64,000 nucleotides of DNA from Helicoverpa zea (GCF_022581195.2 NC_061462.1:12028001-12092000), one strand, 5' to 3'; numbered from the stretch's first letter, positions 46,711 to 59,290 are shown. Notes: a model not told the origin generated them from the sequence alone. Numbers and translations are program-made.

Positions 46711-47069
46711 ATAAATACGATTTTTACCGTTTCATAGTCAGTAAGGAACTATTCGTTCACAAAGCCGAATCACACTTGTCCGATTTTTTTCAGCATTAAG
46801 AGATGAGGAAAACTGTGGGTGGTAAATAGCTAGATCAATAATAAATCTACCGAATTCTGGTAAAATTCCAATATTATGGGCGGCCGTGACCAAAATTCTG
46901 ATTGGATAATTCTTACTTGTCATAGCAAAGGTTATTTTTGGACTGCAATGGAATGCATATATTTTGTGTCAATGAAGTTAATTATAGCCGTGGTTATCTC
47001 ACTTAACGGGTTTTGAACTCACAGTTAGTGACTTTAGTATCCGAGGAGGTTACAATTTTTGGAATATTT

Positions 47070-47250
47070 TTAACTAGCCGTTTTCCTGGGGTTTCACCGG
47101 CGTCCCGTGGGAACAACTGCCCATAACGGGATTAAATATAGTCTATACTACTTGGAAAGAGTGTAGCTTTTCAACAGTGAAAAAAAGTTTCGGAGCCTTC
47201 AAGGCACTTACAAACAAACAAGAAATGTTTCCTCTTTATGACATGGTTAG
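47070..47250 (+). repeat. Interspersed repeat, TTTGTTTGTACCCTA family (inverse)
   Basis: ACTAGCCGTTTTCCTGGGGT, GGAAAGAGTGTAGCTTTTCA and ACAAACAAACAAGAAATG match the inverse of 25612-25792. Confidence 0.55.
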
Positions 47251-48842
47251 CGCTCAATTTATAACTTACACAACTTTTTTTTATTATTTTACTTCAAATA
47301 ATAGTAAGTATTTAAGAACCTTTTTTTGTCTATAAACGTCAGTAGGTACTGTGAAAAGCATTTAATAGCAACAACTTTATTTCTATTTTATGCGGCTTGG
47401 ATGTCATTGCACGCATGCAAATACTACCTACCTATGCGTTTGCGTCAAACAGGGCGGTTCAGTGCAGTTCAGTGAAAAATAAAAATATTAGTCGGGGGTC
47501 CCCGGCAGGAACTTATTTCTGGGAAATTTGGAAATTGTTTTTACACCAGAAGATTTTTCTAAAGGGCGCTGTCCAGCGACAACAAACAATTGACTACTTT
47601 GTTTGTGCAAACCAAGGAAAACAAATGAATAGACAAATGAATATCTGAAAATGCGGGGACGAGGAACACTACAAACACACTACTAGCACATAATACGCCC
47701 ATTGCTCACAAAATAAAATCACCAATCAGTCAAGAACAATCTTTGACAGATTCGCAATGATTCGACAACGTCTCGTTAGGCTTAGTAACTAATCACGCCT
47801 TCCGTACATTGATTGACCTACAAGAAGGTGCCTGACTTTAAGCTACCTTTTTTATGACATTACAAACAATGGATGCAGACTAAAATTACAAGGTGACGAC
47901 ACACGAAACTATGCGATAGTACACCTGAAAAATCTGGCGTTTACCCGCGACAAAATCTGCTGTGTCAAAACACTGTTGGATTCGTACAAAATTATAATTC
48001 TCTGTTTCTTTTAAAGAAAACGAGCAAGTTTTTCTTTTCAGCGCTAATTCAACCAATACTTTAAGTACCGCAAACCTTTTCCTGCGATTCAGAAACAATG
48101 TTTCATTCTTCTTTTAAAAAGCTTTGGTTAACCAGTAAAGTCTGTAATGTTTTGTTCAATCATGTCTAGGTAGGAAAATTTCACAGAACTTAAAACTCAT
48201 TTATGATTTCCACGAATTTAGAACCTCCTCTTTTATCAAAAAATTGCTCACTGAACTCCCTATTTTTTTTTTCAAAACAATAATGAAGCAGTTAAACCCT
48301 TCAGTTAAATCTTACAAGGCAGACTTAACCGCAGAACCCTTTCTGAGAAGAGGTCCATTAGACCGATATAATCAAGTTTGAAAACAGGCCGGGTCATTGG
48401 TATCGAATTAAAAAAAGAGGTTGGACTTAAACCGTTTGACGTCAGAGAACGTAAGCACAATTTATGCTAACTGATCACACCACGATTTTTATACTTCGTT
48501 ACTTAGAGTGCTTAGGCAACTGGAGACGCCGTTGATATTTAATTTCTTGCTTTGGATGCTTTTGATATCCACCACCAATAGGTGTGGTAGAAACGGATTA
48601 TATTAAGCTATGTTTATTTATATGGAAGGATGCGTGCTATGGATACGTGCGGCGCATCTCGGCGTACATCGCGTATCTCCAGCTGCCCATCTTTATCGCA
48701 TAGCTACATTGTGGCGGGACATTTATATAGCACATTTTACTTGAACAGATACATAGCTTACCGCCAGTAGAAACGGTCACAGCTTAAGCTATTACATTTT
48801 CCTAGCCTGGCTGCACAGCGCATCTCCAGTGGAAAAGCAGCC

Positions 48843-48905
48843 TAAGTCATCATCTCCCGAGCCTTTTCTCAACGATGTTGGGATCGGCTTCCAATCTAAT
48901 CGGGA
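48843..48905 (-). mobile_element. Short SINE tail fragment
   Basis: CATCATCTCCCGAGCCTTTT through GATCGGCTTCCAATCTAATC is the last ~60 bp of the 383-bp SINE. On both sides GGAAAAGCAGCCTAAGT is repeated (48830-48846 and 48903-48919), which looks like its target duplication. Confidence 0.6.
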
Positions 48906-49266
48906 AAAGCAGCCTAAGTGAGCTATCAATATTTGTTGCGCATAAATTAGCAGACATTTTCGCATAGAGACTTTTGCTCATTGTCCAGTTAGTTAATAAT
49001 ATAATATTATATTCTACGAGATAAAACATACTTATTAATTGATGCTTGAGTATAGTAAGCCAATTATCGCAATACTGACGTCGACAAGTTTTTTGTATAG
49101 CCATAAAATAATGTATTTATTAAAAATGGTGAGCTTATCAAGTTGTGCGAACAACGTTCTGGTTATTTGTTGGTTGTAAAGCTTAGTTTATATTATATAA
49201 ATGAGCGGAGTATATACTAGAAACATATTTATTTTGTTGGTGATACATAAAATAAAAATTCGTTTT

Positions 49267-49335
49267 CATGAGGAAAAGTTATTTATACTACCTAAGTTCT
49301 GAAAACTTTCATAGTATAAATAACTTTTCGTCATG
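49267..49335. repeat. 69-bp hairpin
   Basis: CATGAGGAAAAGTTATTTAT then ACTA on the left pairs with TAGTATAAATAACTTTTCGT then CATG on the right, with a single mismatch in 24. It lies beside a second short palindrome, GTGTAAGTGTAATTTACACT. Confidence 0.65.
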
Positions 49336-49550
49336 AAGTGTAAGTGTAATTTACACTTATTAATTTGGATCTATTAGCAACTACTAAATTCATAGAAATT
49401 CGTGCACAAGCACGCGTCAACATTAAGAACTTAAAACTGCTAATAGAATATCGTTGTTTCCGCCCACTTAGTATAAACGAAAAAGTTCTATTGGCTTAGC
49501 AACTTCTCCACTCTACCCTGTTTTGGTAGAACCTGGGCCTTTTTCAGGGG

Positions 49551-49690
49551 AAATCATCAAATGACCCCTCCCGCGGTGGTTTAGCAGTGTGAGCGAGTTT
49601 CAAACTCTTACTGACAAAAACCCACCATGTTCCTTCTTAAGACCTTTATGTACCAGGACCGCGGTTACTTTTGAAGCCTCGGAGAAAGGG
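49551..49690 (+). repeat. Interspersed repeat, CCCTCCCGCTGTG family
   Basis: CATCAAATGACCCCTCCCGC, CAAACTCTTACTGACAAAAA and CCAGGACCGCGGTTAC. Confidence 0.6.
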
Positions 49691-50200
49691 CCTGTGTTTT
49701 GTATAATATAATACTCGCTTCGAGATCAAAATCGTTGGGTATCAAACATTTCCGCATTTCCTGCTCAATGCATGACATGGCTAAAACTTCTCAAACAGGA
49801 AAACGTAGGTATATATTTTTTTCAGTTTTGACTGAAGTCATCGGTATAAGCTGTGACATACGGTAATCCAACACAAAGTTACAAAACTTAGTGTTAACTG
49901 CCAAGTGTAGTTAGGTAGTTTAATTTCAGTTTTCCTTTATTAAATTGTTGCAGTACACATAATTGCATCAAGCGCATGCCAGATACTTATCAAGTAATAG
50001 GCAGCACTGTTATGTGTTGCTGATCTTGCAATTCATGTCAAGATAAGGAAGAAATATGTCAGCAATTTTACGGTTTATTTTTAGTTGAAACTGCGACGTA
50101 ATTTGGGGAGCTTGATCAAAGTTCAAAGTGTAAAGGGGACGTGCACGTGTTGATCCGCTTCGTTCCAAAAAGGATTAACGTGAATACATACAAACCAGTA

Positions 50201-50537
50201 ATGGCGTCCACAGCCAATTTCGGCCACGGCGGCTGTTCTCATATATAGTGCACGAGCAGTTGCGCAGACACAGGTTCTCTTCTCTCCCTATTCCTTCACT
50301 CTCATAGCCCGCTGGGACGGCAATCCGACACGACCGGAAAGGGATCAGGCGCAGGACCGACATTTACATGCTCTCCGATGCACTGGTGAATCAATCACCA
50401 ATTTCCAGACTACGGGCTGCTTTGTGAAAGTTTAAGAAAACCCACAAAGCGATTTCGAGATCCCGAGAAAGAATCGAACCCGAGACCTCGAGCACAGCAG
50501 CTGCGCTAACGACCACTAGACCAACGAGGCAGTCAAA
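50201..50537 (-). mobile_element. tRNA-derived SINE, full length, with target duplication
   Basis: On the minus strand GCCTCGTTGGTCTAGTGGTC (A box) is followed by GTCTCGGGTTCGATTC (B box). The body contains CGGTCGTGTCGGATTGCCGT and CTGTGTCTGCGCAACTGCTC. CAAACCAGTA lies on both sides (50191-50200 and 50538-50547). Related copies are at 11990, 12700 and 56185. A frame at 50175-50363 is within the SINE. Confidence 0.85.
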
Positions 50538-51284
50538 CAAACCAGTAGTGCAACTGCGACTGATTCAATGCAGTCATAGCATTCAAAAAGTACCTTAAAC
50601 GTATCAAACCTTAAATAAAGTGCATCATCATAATTTCAGTCATGGCATCAACTGGTGAACGTGGGATTCCCAATCCCCATTGCTTTGCAAAAGGACTAAC
50701 CCTAATCAGTCTGCGTCCAGCGACTACCTGCACCTTTATAAGATCACCAGCCTTCAAGTTTCCTAATAGTTGCCAGATCTTTGGGAAACTAGCTCTTTCT
50801 TAATTTTCCGCACTCGAATAGAAAATAGCTTGTGTGCTTTTTCAGGCTCAAGAATCTCAAGGTACCTTTCATTTAAATCGGTACCGTGGCTTTGGCACGC
50901 AAGCGCGTCAGAAAGTTAATTTCGCATCTACGTGACGACTATATAGCCATATTATTCACTTCTCATTACAAAAACCATATCATAATAACAAGTGAGCAAT
51001 GAGCATGCTTACGTTGGATGCGTTTAATCCGCAACCGAGTTCAACAGGTCGCCCACACAATAGAAGTAAGTAATGTCGCAGTATTTACAAAAACGTGACA
51101 ATGGTTTTTATGTCATTACTTTGATGACTAGAAGATAAATAATTGGTTACATACACACTTAGTAGTATGCAAGCCTTTTTCCTGTAATGGTAGGCAAAAA
51201 CGGAACGCCTTATTGATACTATTTTATTATACGTACAGTTCTTAATTATTTTGTCATAGTTATTTATAGGTGAATTACAGTCTT

Positions 51285-51424
51285 ACCTAAGGGTTGCCTG
51301 GGTCATTGGGTTGAGGAGGTCAGCCAGGCAGTCGCTCCTTGTAAAACACTGGTACTCAGCTGCATCCGGTTAGACTGGAAGCCGACCCCAACATAGTTGG
51401 GAAAAAGGCTCGGGAGATGATGAC
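51285..51424 (+). mobile_element. 5'-truncated SINE (family of 35233-35615)
   Basis: CTAAGGGTTGCCTGGGTCAT, GGTTGAGGAGGTCAGCCAGG and CATAGTTGGGAAAAAGGCTC, then GGGAGATGATGA. Confidence 0.72.
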
Positions 51425-52324
51425 TTATTTATAGATAAACGTGGGTTTGTTTGACTGTTATGCTTTCACTGCAAAATTGGTCAACAGATTGAGACAAAAT
51501 TCTTCATATCAAGCAACCTGCAGGTTTAATCACCAAATAAGCAATAAGGCACGGGGGTGTAATACCACCAACTTTTAGATTCTTGGCTATATTGTGGGAC
51601 CCTTGTACCATAAGAGCAGTTATAGATGAAGTTAGATATTTAAGTACCCTGAAAAAGACTTTCCGCTACTTTTTTCAGAGAACTGAGTTGAGAATGGGAG
51701 GAATGAAACCGGATAAAATAGCTACAATTTAAAGGACCCAATACTAAAAATTCCGTTGAGAAACATTTTAACACTTAAATGGTCTAACCAGCTTTGTTTT
51801 GCTCTGATTATCCTCAATAAATAAAATAACTGACAGAAAAAAAATTGTTGTTTTATTCCTTTTTTTGGACTCAGGTGTAAAATGCATTTTTTATTTTTGA
51901 CGGTTTTTTTTTTGTTTTAATTTTGATTTCCAATGTTTATTTAGTCATAAATCATTTTGTAACTGAAGTGTTTATACTATCGTAAAGAAGTTTATTTTAT
52001 TTCTTTGAGGTCTTTTGTTTCATACTTTTGTAAAGCCAAAATTCTAACTCCAACTTTTTATGTAATTTGTACGAAAATTGAACCAACATTTTCGCACCAG
52101 GCTAAATGTCTTTTTTTTTATGTATTTTATAAACAATGTACCTATTTGAATTGTATTAAAATATATTTCACTAAACAATAATTGAAAGTAACATCAATTT
52201 AAGGTGCTTTACCAAATGAACATTATGAAGTTTTTTTTTAATATTCAACTGCCCAATTATTGTATTTTTATTCTTATTTGTCACAGATATCTTAGGCTCA
52301 TAGAAAATATTAAACTTTATTGGT

Positions 52325-52385
52325 AACGGCCGAACGAACCGCGATGCCGCGCGGAAAAGCCGCGCGGAAAAGTTCACTAGTGTGA
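52325..52385. repeat. GC-rich short repeat
   Basis: GCCGCGCGGAAAA occurs twice in a row inside an A+T-rich stretch, flanked by ACGGCCGAACGAACCGCGAT. It is probably the edge of a MITE; the other end was not found. Confidence 0.35.
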
Positions 52386-53264
52386 AATCACTGTTAAAAT
52401 CAAGCTATAGCATAAAAGTGCAGTATCCAAAGTAGAGTTAACTAACCTTGTCGGACCTTATGATGACTTTAATGACGAGAAGGAACTGGTTTGAAGGGTT
52501 TCTGACGTCATAAGCACAGGATGTCGGATGATTAAGAGGGTCGGCTTTATCTTGTATCTTAATTAGTGTTTTCAATTTGATATTGTAGTTTGTTAATCAA
52601 CCGTAAAGTTTGGTTTGGATACTGGTTTTTACAGGTGCATAGTTCTTAGTTACTTAACTAAAATATTAGGCTGAAGACGCGATGGCTAAGCACTGTGGAT
52701 GCCCTCTGCCCCATCTAAGGGACATAGGATTCTAAGTCATAATATTAGGCTCGTGTGATTATTATTAATAGAACTGCATTTTTTCTTTAAAGACTTTCAA
52801 AGATTTTACAAAAATATGTATTGCAGCTTCTAGAATAACCTGAACGTAACCTTAGCGTCATAATTCAGTTCGCTATTTTATCCCTGTCGTATGCGCATTT
52901 TTTGTAGCTTTTTGATTGTAATATATTCGCTAGTTCAGAGTTGTTAAGTTTTTAGACAAGAGATGCAAGTTTCGACATTTTTGTCATGCATTTTGGAAGT
53001 ACAGTGCATCTTTTTTAAGACCCGATGCAATAATGGTATAACTTTGACCTATAGATATTAGAAGGATTTCTATGGACAGGCCTCTATGTGTGACTAATTA
53101 AATGGACAAACCAATTTAGATGCGGATGTTTTTAATTGAAACCTGGTTTTTCAGCGGAAGTTCTTAGATATGTTTCATCATTATCGGCTAAGGCGTTTTG
53201 AAGTTAGGTATAAGCTGTTTTTTGTGCTTATGAATGTGAATCATTCAAATTTTTCGATACATCC

Positions 53265-53451
53265 TGTATTGTACGCTCATTTTATTATGTTAATCGACTC
53301 GCCAACGCACCACCACACAGGTCGACAGTCTGACAACGACTGACTCCCCACCGCTCGATCCGGTATTTATAACCGAGTGACGTATGCGCACGAGGCGTCA
53401 TAATAATGACATAACCTATACAATGATGCACATGTACCTGCATACACTACA
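53265..53451 (-). repeat. 3' LTR of the non-autonomous retrotransposon
   Basis: On the minus strand it starts TGTAGTGTATGCAGG and ends GAGCGTACAATACA. It contains a TATA-like GGTTATAAATACCGG and an AATAAA signal near its end. Confidence 0.93.
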
Positions 53452-54097
53452 TCTCTCCCTTGTTGTTTTGATTTTAACCTTGTTTCAAAAAGTTCAACAA
53501 TCAAACTCATAAATATTTTGGTAATTTCTTAAAGATCTATCAAACACCTGCAGCACAACAAAACCACGCTATCAGATCAGTCCACCGATCACACTGCCAT
53601 CAAACTGATTTACTTTGTTCCGTTTCCATTTCATTTCCCTTTCCATTTAAGGAGACGACAGATATCGGTGATACTGCGGGACACTACATCCCTTCCCTTG
53701 TGAAATAAACATAAATAAAAATCCGTCCCTTTGCAGACGGTAACATACCAGCATCTGCTTCAGGCTCAACAAGACAAATTCGTAGCAGTGATATCAGGCC
53801 GGCAAGTTTAACTTCAGGTTTTGTAGCCGCTGTTCCGGCCCTGTATTATATCTACACTAGAGATGATCCGTCCATTTGGCAGACATCCCGCCAATCAGTC
53901 CATGTGAAATCAAGCAAATCTCAAATATTGCTGTACCTTCAGATAATGAGCACTCATCTTGCTTGGTTCGACTTCACTTAAAACTGATACAGAATGCATT
54001 GTTCCAAGGTAAAAGATCGGCATTAGGGTACCTCATCAATGCTTTTCACTAATTCAAAACCGTACGAGCCGTACGAGGAAAGTAATCACATAAGATC

Positions 54098-54266
54098 GTC
54101 CCAATTGAATGGTGACCTAGATGGACTGTTTCCAATTTGATGATGACCATATACTTTGTCACCCATTTAATGGTGACCACATACTTTGTCTCCAATTTAA
54201 TGGTGACTCCATACTTTGTCACCCATTTAATGGTGACCACATACTTTGTCTCCAATTTAATGGTTT
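54098..54266 (-). repeat. 30-bp tandem repeat inside the LTR element, ~5 copies
   Basis: Units such as AATGGTGACCACATACTTTG then TCTCCAATTT repeat every 30 bp. The multiple of three gives ten-residue repeats (like TKYVVTIKLE) in a 68-codon minus-strand frame at 54049-54255 and also keeps a plus-strand frame open. Coding is unproven. Confidence 0.8.
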
Positions 54267-56184
54267 AAATTGTAGTTCTATGTACGAGTTAAGTACTTTG
54301 TGTGCCTTGTAAGCAAGAGAATGCTAACTCAACTAATTTTGGTAATATGTAGTTTTTAATTTGAGAGTGGAATATCAAAGCCTATCATTATCTCAGCAAT
54401 GTAACAAACAATCTGGTCTTCAACCCTATTGATCAGCGCTGGTACTTTGCACGTTTCTGCTAGTGCACTCGCTGAAATTCTGATATAGGCTTTAAATACC
54501 CTACATCAATGTATGTCCAATATCTAGTCAAGAAACTGTAAGCTTCTTAGCATTCAACACCCAACATATGAATACCATACTGCATATAATAGTGCGATAG
54601 GAATACTTATATTTCGGTTAGGCATCCAAGAACACTATTATCACCGGACATTGCGTTCTGTAATGTTTGTTTGCTTTTCCTAATGTGGTTTTCAAAAATT
54701 TAAGTAGTCAAAGAATTATTATGCTTTGATGGTAAGCTTTTTAGTGTCATGGTTACATATTGATTATAACGAAGGTGTAAAGTAACATTACGAATCAGAT
54801 TTTAACTAATTAGAACCATATTATGCAACGAACGCACTTTAACAGGTGTCACTAACTTTGCACTATATATTTTGAAGCTGTGACATTCTGCATCACCATA
54901 AAATAGAAGAGTCCCTGACCCTCAACTCATGCTCTTCTTCCTTTCAACAAGGTGACAGCAGCTCACAAACAGTTTTCTAGTCGATGCAATTTTCCTTTTG
55001 CAAAACAACCGCTAACCTTTCTAAAACATTTGTCTACACATAGATAAATGTGGGATTCTAATTCTATATCTCAATTTCATGAGCAGCTATGCTGCTCTCA
55101 TGTCATACTTGACCTCATCAATTTGATGATCAGCTTTGTGCTGCTTCCATTTTTAATATTTTACGCTTTTCCAATTTCATGACCGCGTATAGGTAACGTA
55201 ATATTTTTTTTGTTTTTATGTAAGTATAGTTGGCTGCATAAGTATGTTTATAGTTTCGTTCAAAAGCGCTTACCCTTTATTGCAGCTGACTTTATCTACG
55301 TTGTTTTAGTTAGACAACCAGAATATAAAAATATTATTATCTTTTATAGGGACAGCACCCCAAACGATTTGGTGACTAAGGGCAATTTTACTTCCTATAC
55401 TTTAAGGAACACTTACTCAGATTATATATTGCAGTAGGACTTAGGAACTTAATAATATTTTAGTTATTATTAACCAAATGTCGACGCAACTGTGTAGTTT
55501 AATTAACACAAAAGAATAATAAATGTCGATAAATGTAAATAGTGATAAAGTTCTTTACCTCTCGTGCGAGTCCAATTGTCTTACGGTAACCTAAGATTGG
55601 TGTTCTAAGATCAATTATTATTAACCCTAACGCTATGGACACAAGACATTATTTTGTTAATAGATTTCCATCCCACCACCCATATGGATCTTATCTTATG
55701 GGATGGGTTGAGGAAATTACACAACTTTATATTACAAGTAGGTGTGCACTTCAAGAATATATTAATGTGATGATTTATTAACTTGAGATCAATAAATGGA
55801 TTCTATTTCATATACGTTCATATATGGTTATGTTATTCGCCTCTATGGAAGCATATTCTTCCACAACTCTCAATGTACTTATACTGCTTATTGGTACTGC
55901 AATACTGTAAAACATAATTTGCAAATAACAATATTATAATGAGGGCCACTTTGTTAAACTATTTGTAAACACCAATGTAAATCAATAAAAAAGAGGCTAA
56001 GATACCAATTAAAATTCATTCAAGCCTGAATCTTGAAGGTTTTAAAAGCACACGCAATCATCAACTTTTGAGAACTTGATTGCAACAATCATCCATGAGC
56101 TAATCATCATTAGACAGTTCCTAGAGTAAGTATCTACATTGGAACTCCTTCCAGGTATCATCCTTAAAAGATTTTTTGTCACAG

Positions 56185-56484
56185 ATGAGAAGGCCCAGTT
56201 GGGTAAATGATGATGATGTCCTCCTAGCCGATTATCGGCTACGGCGGCTGTACTCACGTAAGGGGATTGGCCAACTGCGCAGGACATATTATAGTGCACA
56301 AGCATTTGCGCAGACACAGGTGCACTCACTGTTCCTTCACTCTCATAACCCGATGGGACGGCAATCCGACACGACCGGAAAGAGATCAGGCGCAGGACCG
56401 ACATTTACGTGCTTTCCGATGCACGGGTGTATCAATCACCAACTCATCAGCCGCGCTTGCGACAGCTAGACCAACGAGGCAGTT
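56185..56484 (-). mobile_element. SINE nested in the LTR element (family of 50201-50537)
   Basis: On the minus strand the head AACTGCCTCGTTGGTCTAGC is kept, but the B-box region is deleted. The body shares CGGTCGTGTCGGATTGCCGT, CTGTGTCTGCGCAAATGCTT and AGCCGATAATCGGCTAGGAG. Frames of 75-120 codons here are SINE sequence, not retroelement proteins. Confidence 0.78.
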
Positions 56485-57221
56485 GGGTAGATAAAGTAGC
56501 ATTGTCAAATAAATCACAGATTGCTCCAATGCTTAGTTCCATATTCTTTTGATCTAAGAGTTTTATATCAACCTAAAGTACTGAAATTACAATTGTGAGC
56601 TAGCATGTTTACCAAAGATTCTATCTATTGAATACCAAAATTTTGATCCACATTTTCCAGCTAGTATTGCTGCTTGTATGCTGTTCTACTGTTCTGTATC
56701 TTCTGGAATATCTCTGTTGTATAACAACCTCTTTAATACAGCAAAATAAAGTAAAAGTATTGAAATTATACCTAGGGTGACTGAGCAACTGTTATAATTA
56801 ACACTATTATGGGTAGGCAACCCACTAGAGGTGTTGATGGACTTGGATGTTGTGCATAGGTGAATACATACCAGTATAGCTGGGCGAGTTCTTCAACATC
56901 CATGGCCAACCCACTACGGTCCCTCAATGTGCTGTTTGTTTAACTAGATACCTAGCACATGTTTGTCATTTGTAGAACCGTTGAGCATATAACCCACCAG
57001 TTTGTTCTTGTAATATCCTCTATATTGCAAGCACTTGAATTAAGTTAGTTAAGTACCAGAACAATATAGCAGGTATAAGTTGTTGACTAGACTCTGAGAA
57101 GTTAAGTTTGGAAGCTTTTTATGATCCAAATCACCGGGCACAGAAAATATAAAAATTATCAAGATTTACTATTTAGTTGTTGCAGTAGTTGACAACTATC
57201 GCCAGATAATTTATGCGTGTA

Positions 57222-57903
57222 CAGTCAATTGAATGACCAGTAGACGTTCACTACCGTTAACTGTCAAGCTGTCACTTTAATGACCAGTAGATATAGACTA
57301 CTGCCAACTGTCAAGCTGTCAATTTAATGACCAGTAGATATAGACTACTGCCAACTGTCAAGCTGTCAATTTAATGACCAGTAGATATAGACTACTGCCA
57401 ACTGTCAAGCTGTCAATTTAATGACCAGTAGATATAGACTACTGCCAACTGCCAAGCTGTCAATTTAATGACCAGTAGATATAGACTACTGTCAACCATC
57501 AAGCTGTCAATTTAATGACCAGTAGATATAGACTACTGCCAACTGCCAAGCTGTCAATTTAATGACCAGTAGATATACACTACTGCCAACCATCAAGCTG
57601 TCAATTCAATGCCCAGTAGATATAGACTACTGCCAACAATCAGGCTGTCAATTTAATGACCAGTAGATACACACTACTGCCAACCATCAAGCTGTCAATT
57701 CAATGACCAGTAGATATAGACTACTGCCAACAATCAGGCTGTCAATTTAATGACCAGTAGAAACACACTACTGCCAACTGCCAAGCTGTCAATCTAATGA
57801 CCAGTAGATACACGCTACTGCCAACTGCCAAGCTGTCAATCTAATGACCAGTAGATATACACTACTGCTAACCGTCAAGCTGTCAATTTAATGACCAGCA
57901 GAT
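57222..57903 (+). repeat. 47-bp minisatellite inside the LTR element, ~14.5 copies
   Basis: The unit runs CTGTCAATTTAATGACCAGT, AGATATAGACTACTGCCAAC, TGTCAAG. Adjacent copies are 47 bp apart (for example 57316 and 57363). Each unit contains CAGTAG, a 7-base loop and CTACTG, a perfect 6-bp hairpin. Stem bases are nearly unchanged while the loop and the CTGTC/CATC/CTGCC segment vary. Confidence 0.92.
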
Positions 57904-58629
57904 TTTTGGAATAGAATAGGTCTTTATTTGCTTAGAATGCAGGCACTTACAAAATAGGATTGTAAACAACATAATAAGATCCGTGTACATTCCGCCTTGT
58001 TGGCATGCAAGCACAACAATTATTAAACACAATTGATTATAAGGCAAATAGGTTATTGTATTATATCCTCTAGGAAATCCCACCACTGCTAAAGTCGTCT
58101 TGACGACAATTCAACAACCAGCAACTTTATATTGCTTTCAATAAATGCCTATTATTGAATAAACTTTGATGCAGGTTTAAGAATGAGTAAACTGATCACC
58201 AAGTAATGATTTTGTATTATTAATTACTCATTTGATAAATATTAACACCTGCAATAAATATTGCTACTTCCATTAGAATTGTAACAAGGTAAACTTAAAC
58301 AAAGAATTACGTAAAAAGGTTAAAATTTGTTTGCAATTCGGGTGATACATACATGAACATAAAAGTTATGTATACTTTGTCATTCTACTCTCTTCCCTTC
58401 CTTCTTTCCTTTTGCTCTTTTTAATATGATTGAATATTAACATCGGTCAGAGGTTACTTGTTGTCAAAGCTTATTTAGCATACATTAATTTGGTATAGGC
58501 ATGAATAGGACAAATTATTTAGTATAACCTTGTATATCAAATATTTTTCTGGATCACAGAACTAATAGGTAGTTCAAAATTATAAAAATTAGATAATAGG
58601 TAACTGTTGGTCCAAACACTCACGGTTTT

Positions 58630-58642
58630 ATCCTCGTCGCCA
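58630..58642 (-). other. Primer-binding site of the LTR element
   Basis: TGGCGACGAGGAT on the minus strand, one base inside the 5' LTR. It is the expected position for tRNA-primed minus-strand DNA synthesis. The match to tRNA-Ser is from memory. Confidence 0.8.
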
Positions 58643-58643
58643 A

Positions 58644-58830
58644 TGTATTGTACGCTCATTTTATTATGTTAATCGACTCGCCAACGCACCACCACACAGG
58701 TCGACAGTCTGACAACGACTGACTCCCCACCGCTCGATCCGGTATTTATAACCGAGTGACGTATGCGCACGAGGCGTCATAATAATGACATAACCTATAC
58801 AATGATGCACATGTACCTGCATACACTACA
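58644..58830 (-). repeat. 5' LTR of the non-autonomous retrotransposon
   Basis: Identical to 53265-53451. It carries the TATA-like promoter element and polyadenylation signal used in the element's own transcription. Confidence 0.93.
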
Positions 58831-59090
58831 CATCCACCTTTCGAGGTAATTGAAGACTGCAAAATTACTTTATCTGCTACGGTACGACTTTAATAAAGTT
58901 ATTATACTTTAAGTATTGTTATTGTATTGGCCGGTTATTTTTCTACCTGGACGCGACCTTGAGGTCCGTAAGCAATTACGTAAAATAACAAAACAAATGC
59001 AGTTGTAGGTCATTGATTTGTGTCAATTTATTTGTTTTTTTGTGACGTCACAAACTGTGTTTTGGTTATTGGTTATGATTAATCAGAATA

Positions 59091-59290
59091 TTCCTAGCCT
59101 TTCCATATGTTAGAGACGGCTTCCAATCTAACTGGATGCATCGGAGTACCAGTGTTTTACATGGAGTGACAGCGCGTATGACTTCCTCGACTCATTTACC
59201 CGGACAATCCAATACTCCTTGGTATGACAGGTTGTCAGAATTTCCGGCATCTACCCAAATGTCCTTTATTGAGATTTCTGAGTCATTCCT
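59091..59290 (-). mobile_element. Diverged 5'-truncated SINE
   Basis: CCTAGCCTTTCCATATGTTA, GAGACGGCTTCCAATCTAAC, CTCGACTCATTTACCCGGAC and CCAATACTCCTTGGTATGAC follow SINE order with many changes. Confidence 0.6.

Larger units (their letters stand above)
53260..58835 (-). mobile_element. Complete non-autonomous LTR retrotransposon, 5,566 bp, with 5-bp target duplication
   Basis: Two direct LTRs of 187 bp (53265-53451 and 58644-58830) appear identical base for base. CATCC flanks the element on both sides (53260-53264 and 58831-58835). Read on the minus strand, the 5' LTR (right) is followed after one base by a primer-binding site, TGGCGACGAGGAT (58642-58630). From memory this complements the 3' end of a serine tRNA. 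The polypurine tract AACAAGGGAGAGA lies against the 3' LTR (53464-53452). No frame above 120 codons exists in the 5.2-kb interior, and none resembles gag, protease, RT, RNase H or integrase. It must be moved by a partner element. Identical LTRs imply very recent insertion. Confidence 0.93.

Noticed and set aside
50175..50363. Frames sharing MSVLRLI at 50175-50363 and 56042-56404
   Set aside because: The shared peptide is a SINE body translated in two copies, not a gene family.
56042..56404. Retroelement protein inside the LTR element
   Set aside because: The frame lies in a nested SINE and shows no gag, protease or polymerase motifs.
57222..57903. CRISPR array
   Set aside because: Units are contiguous 47-bp repeats with no unique spacers, inside a eukaryotic retroelement.
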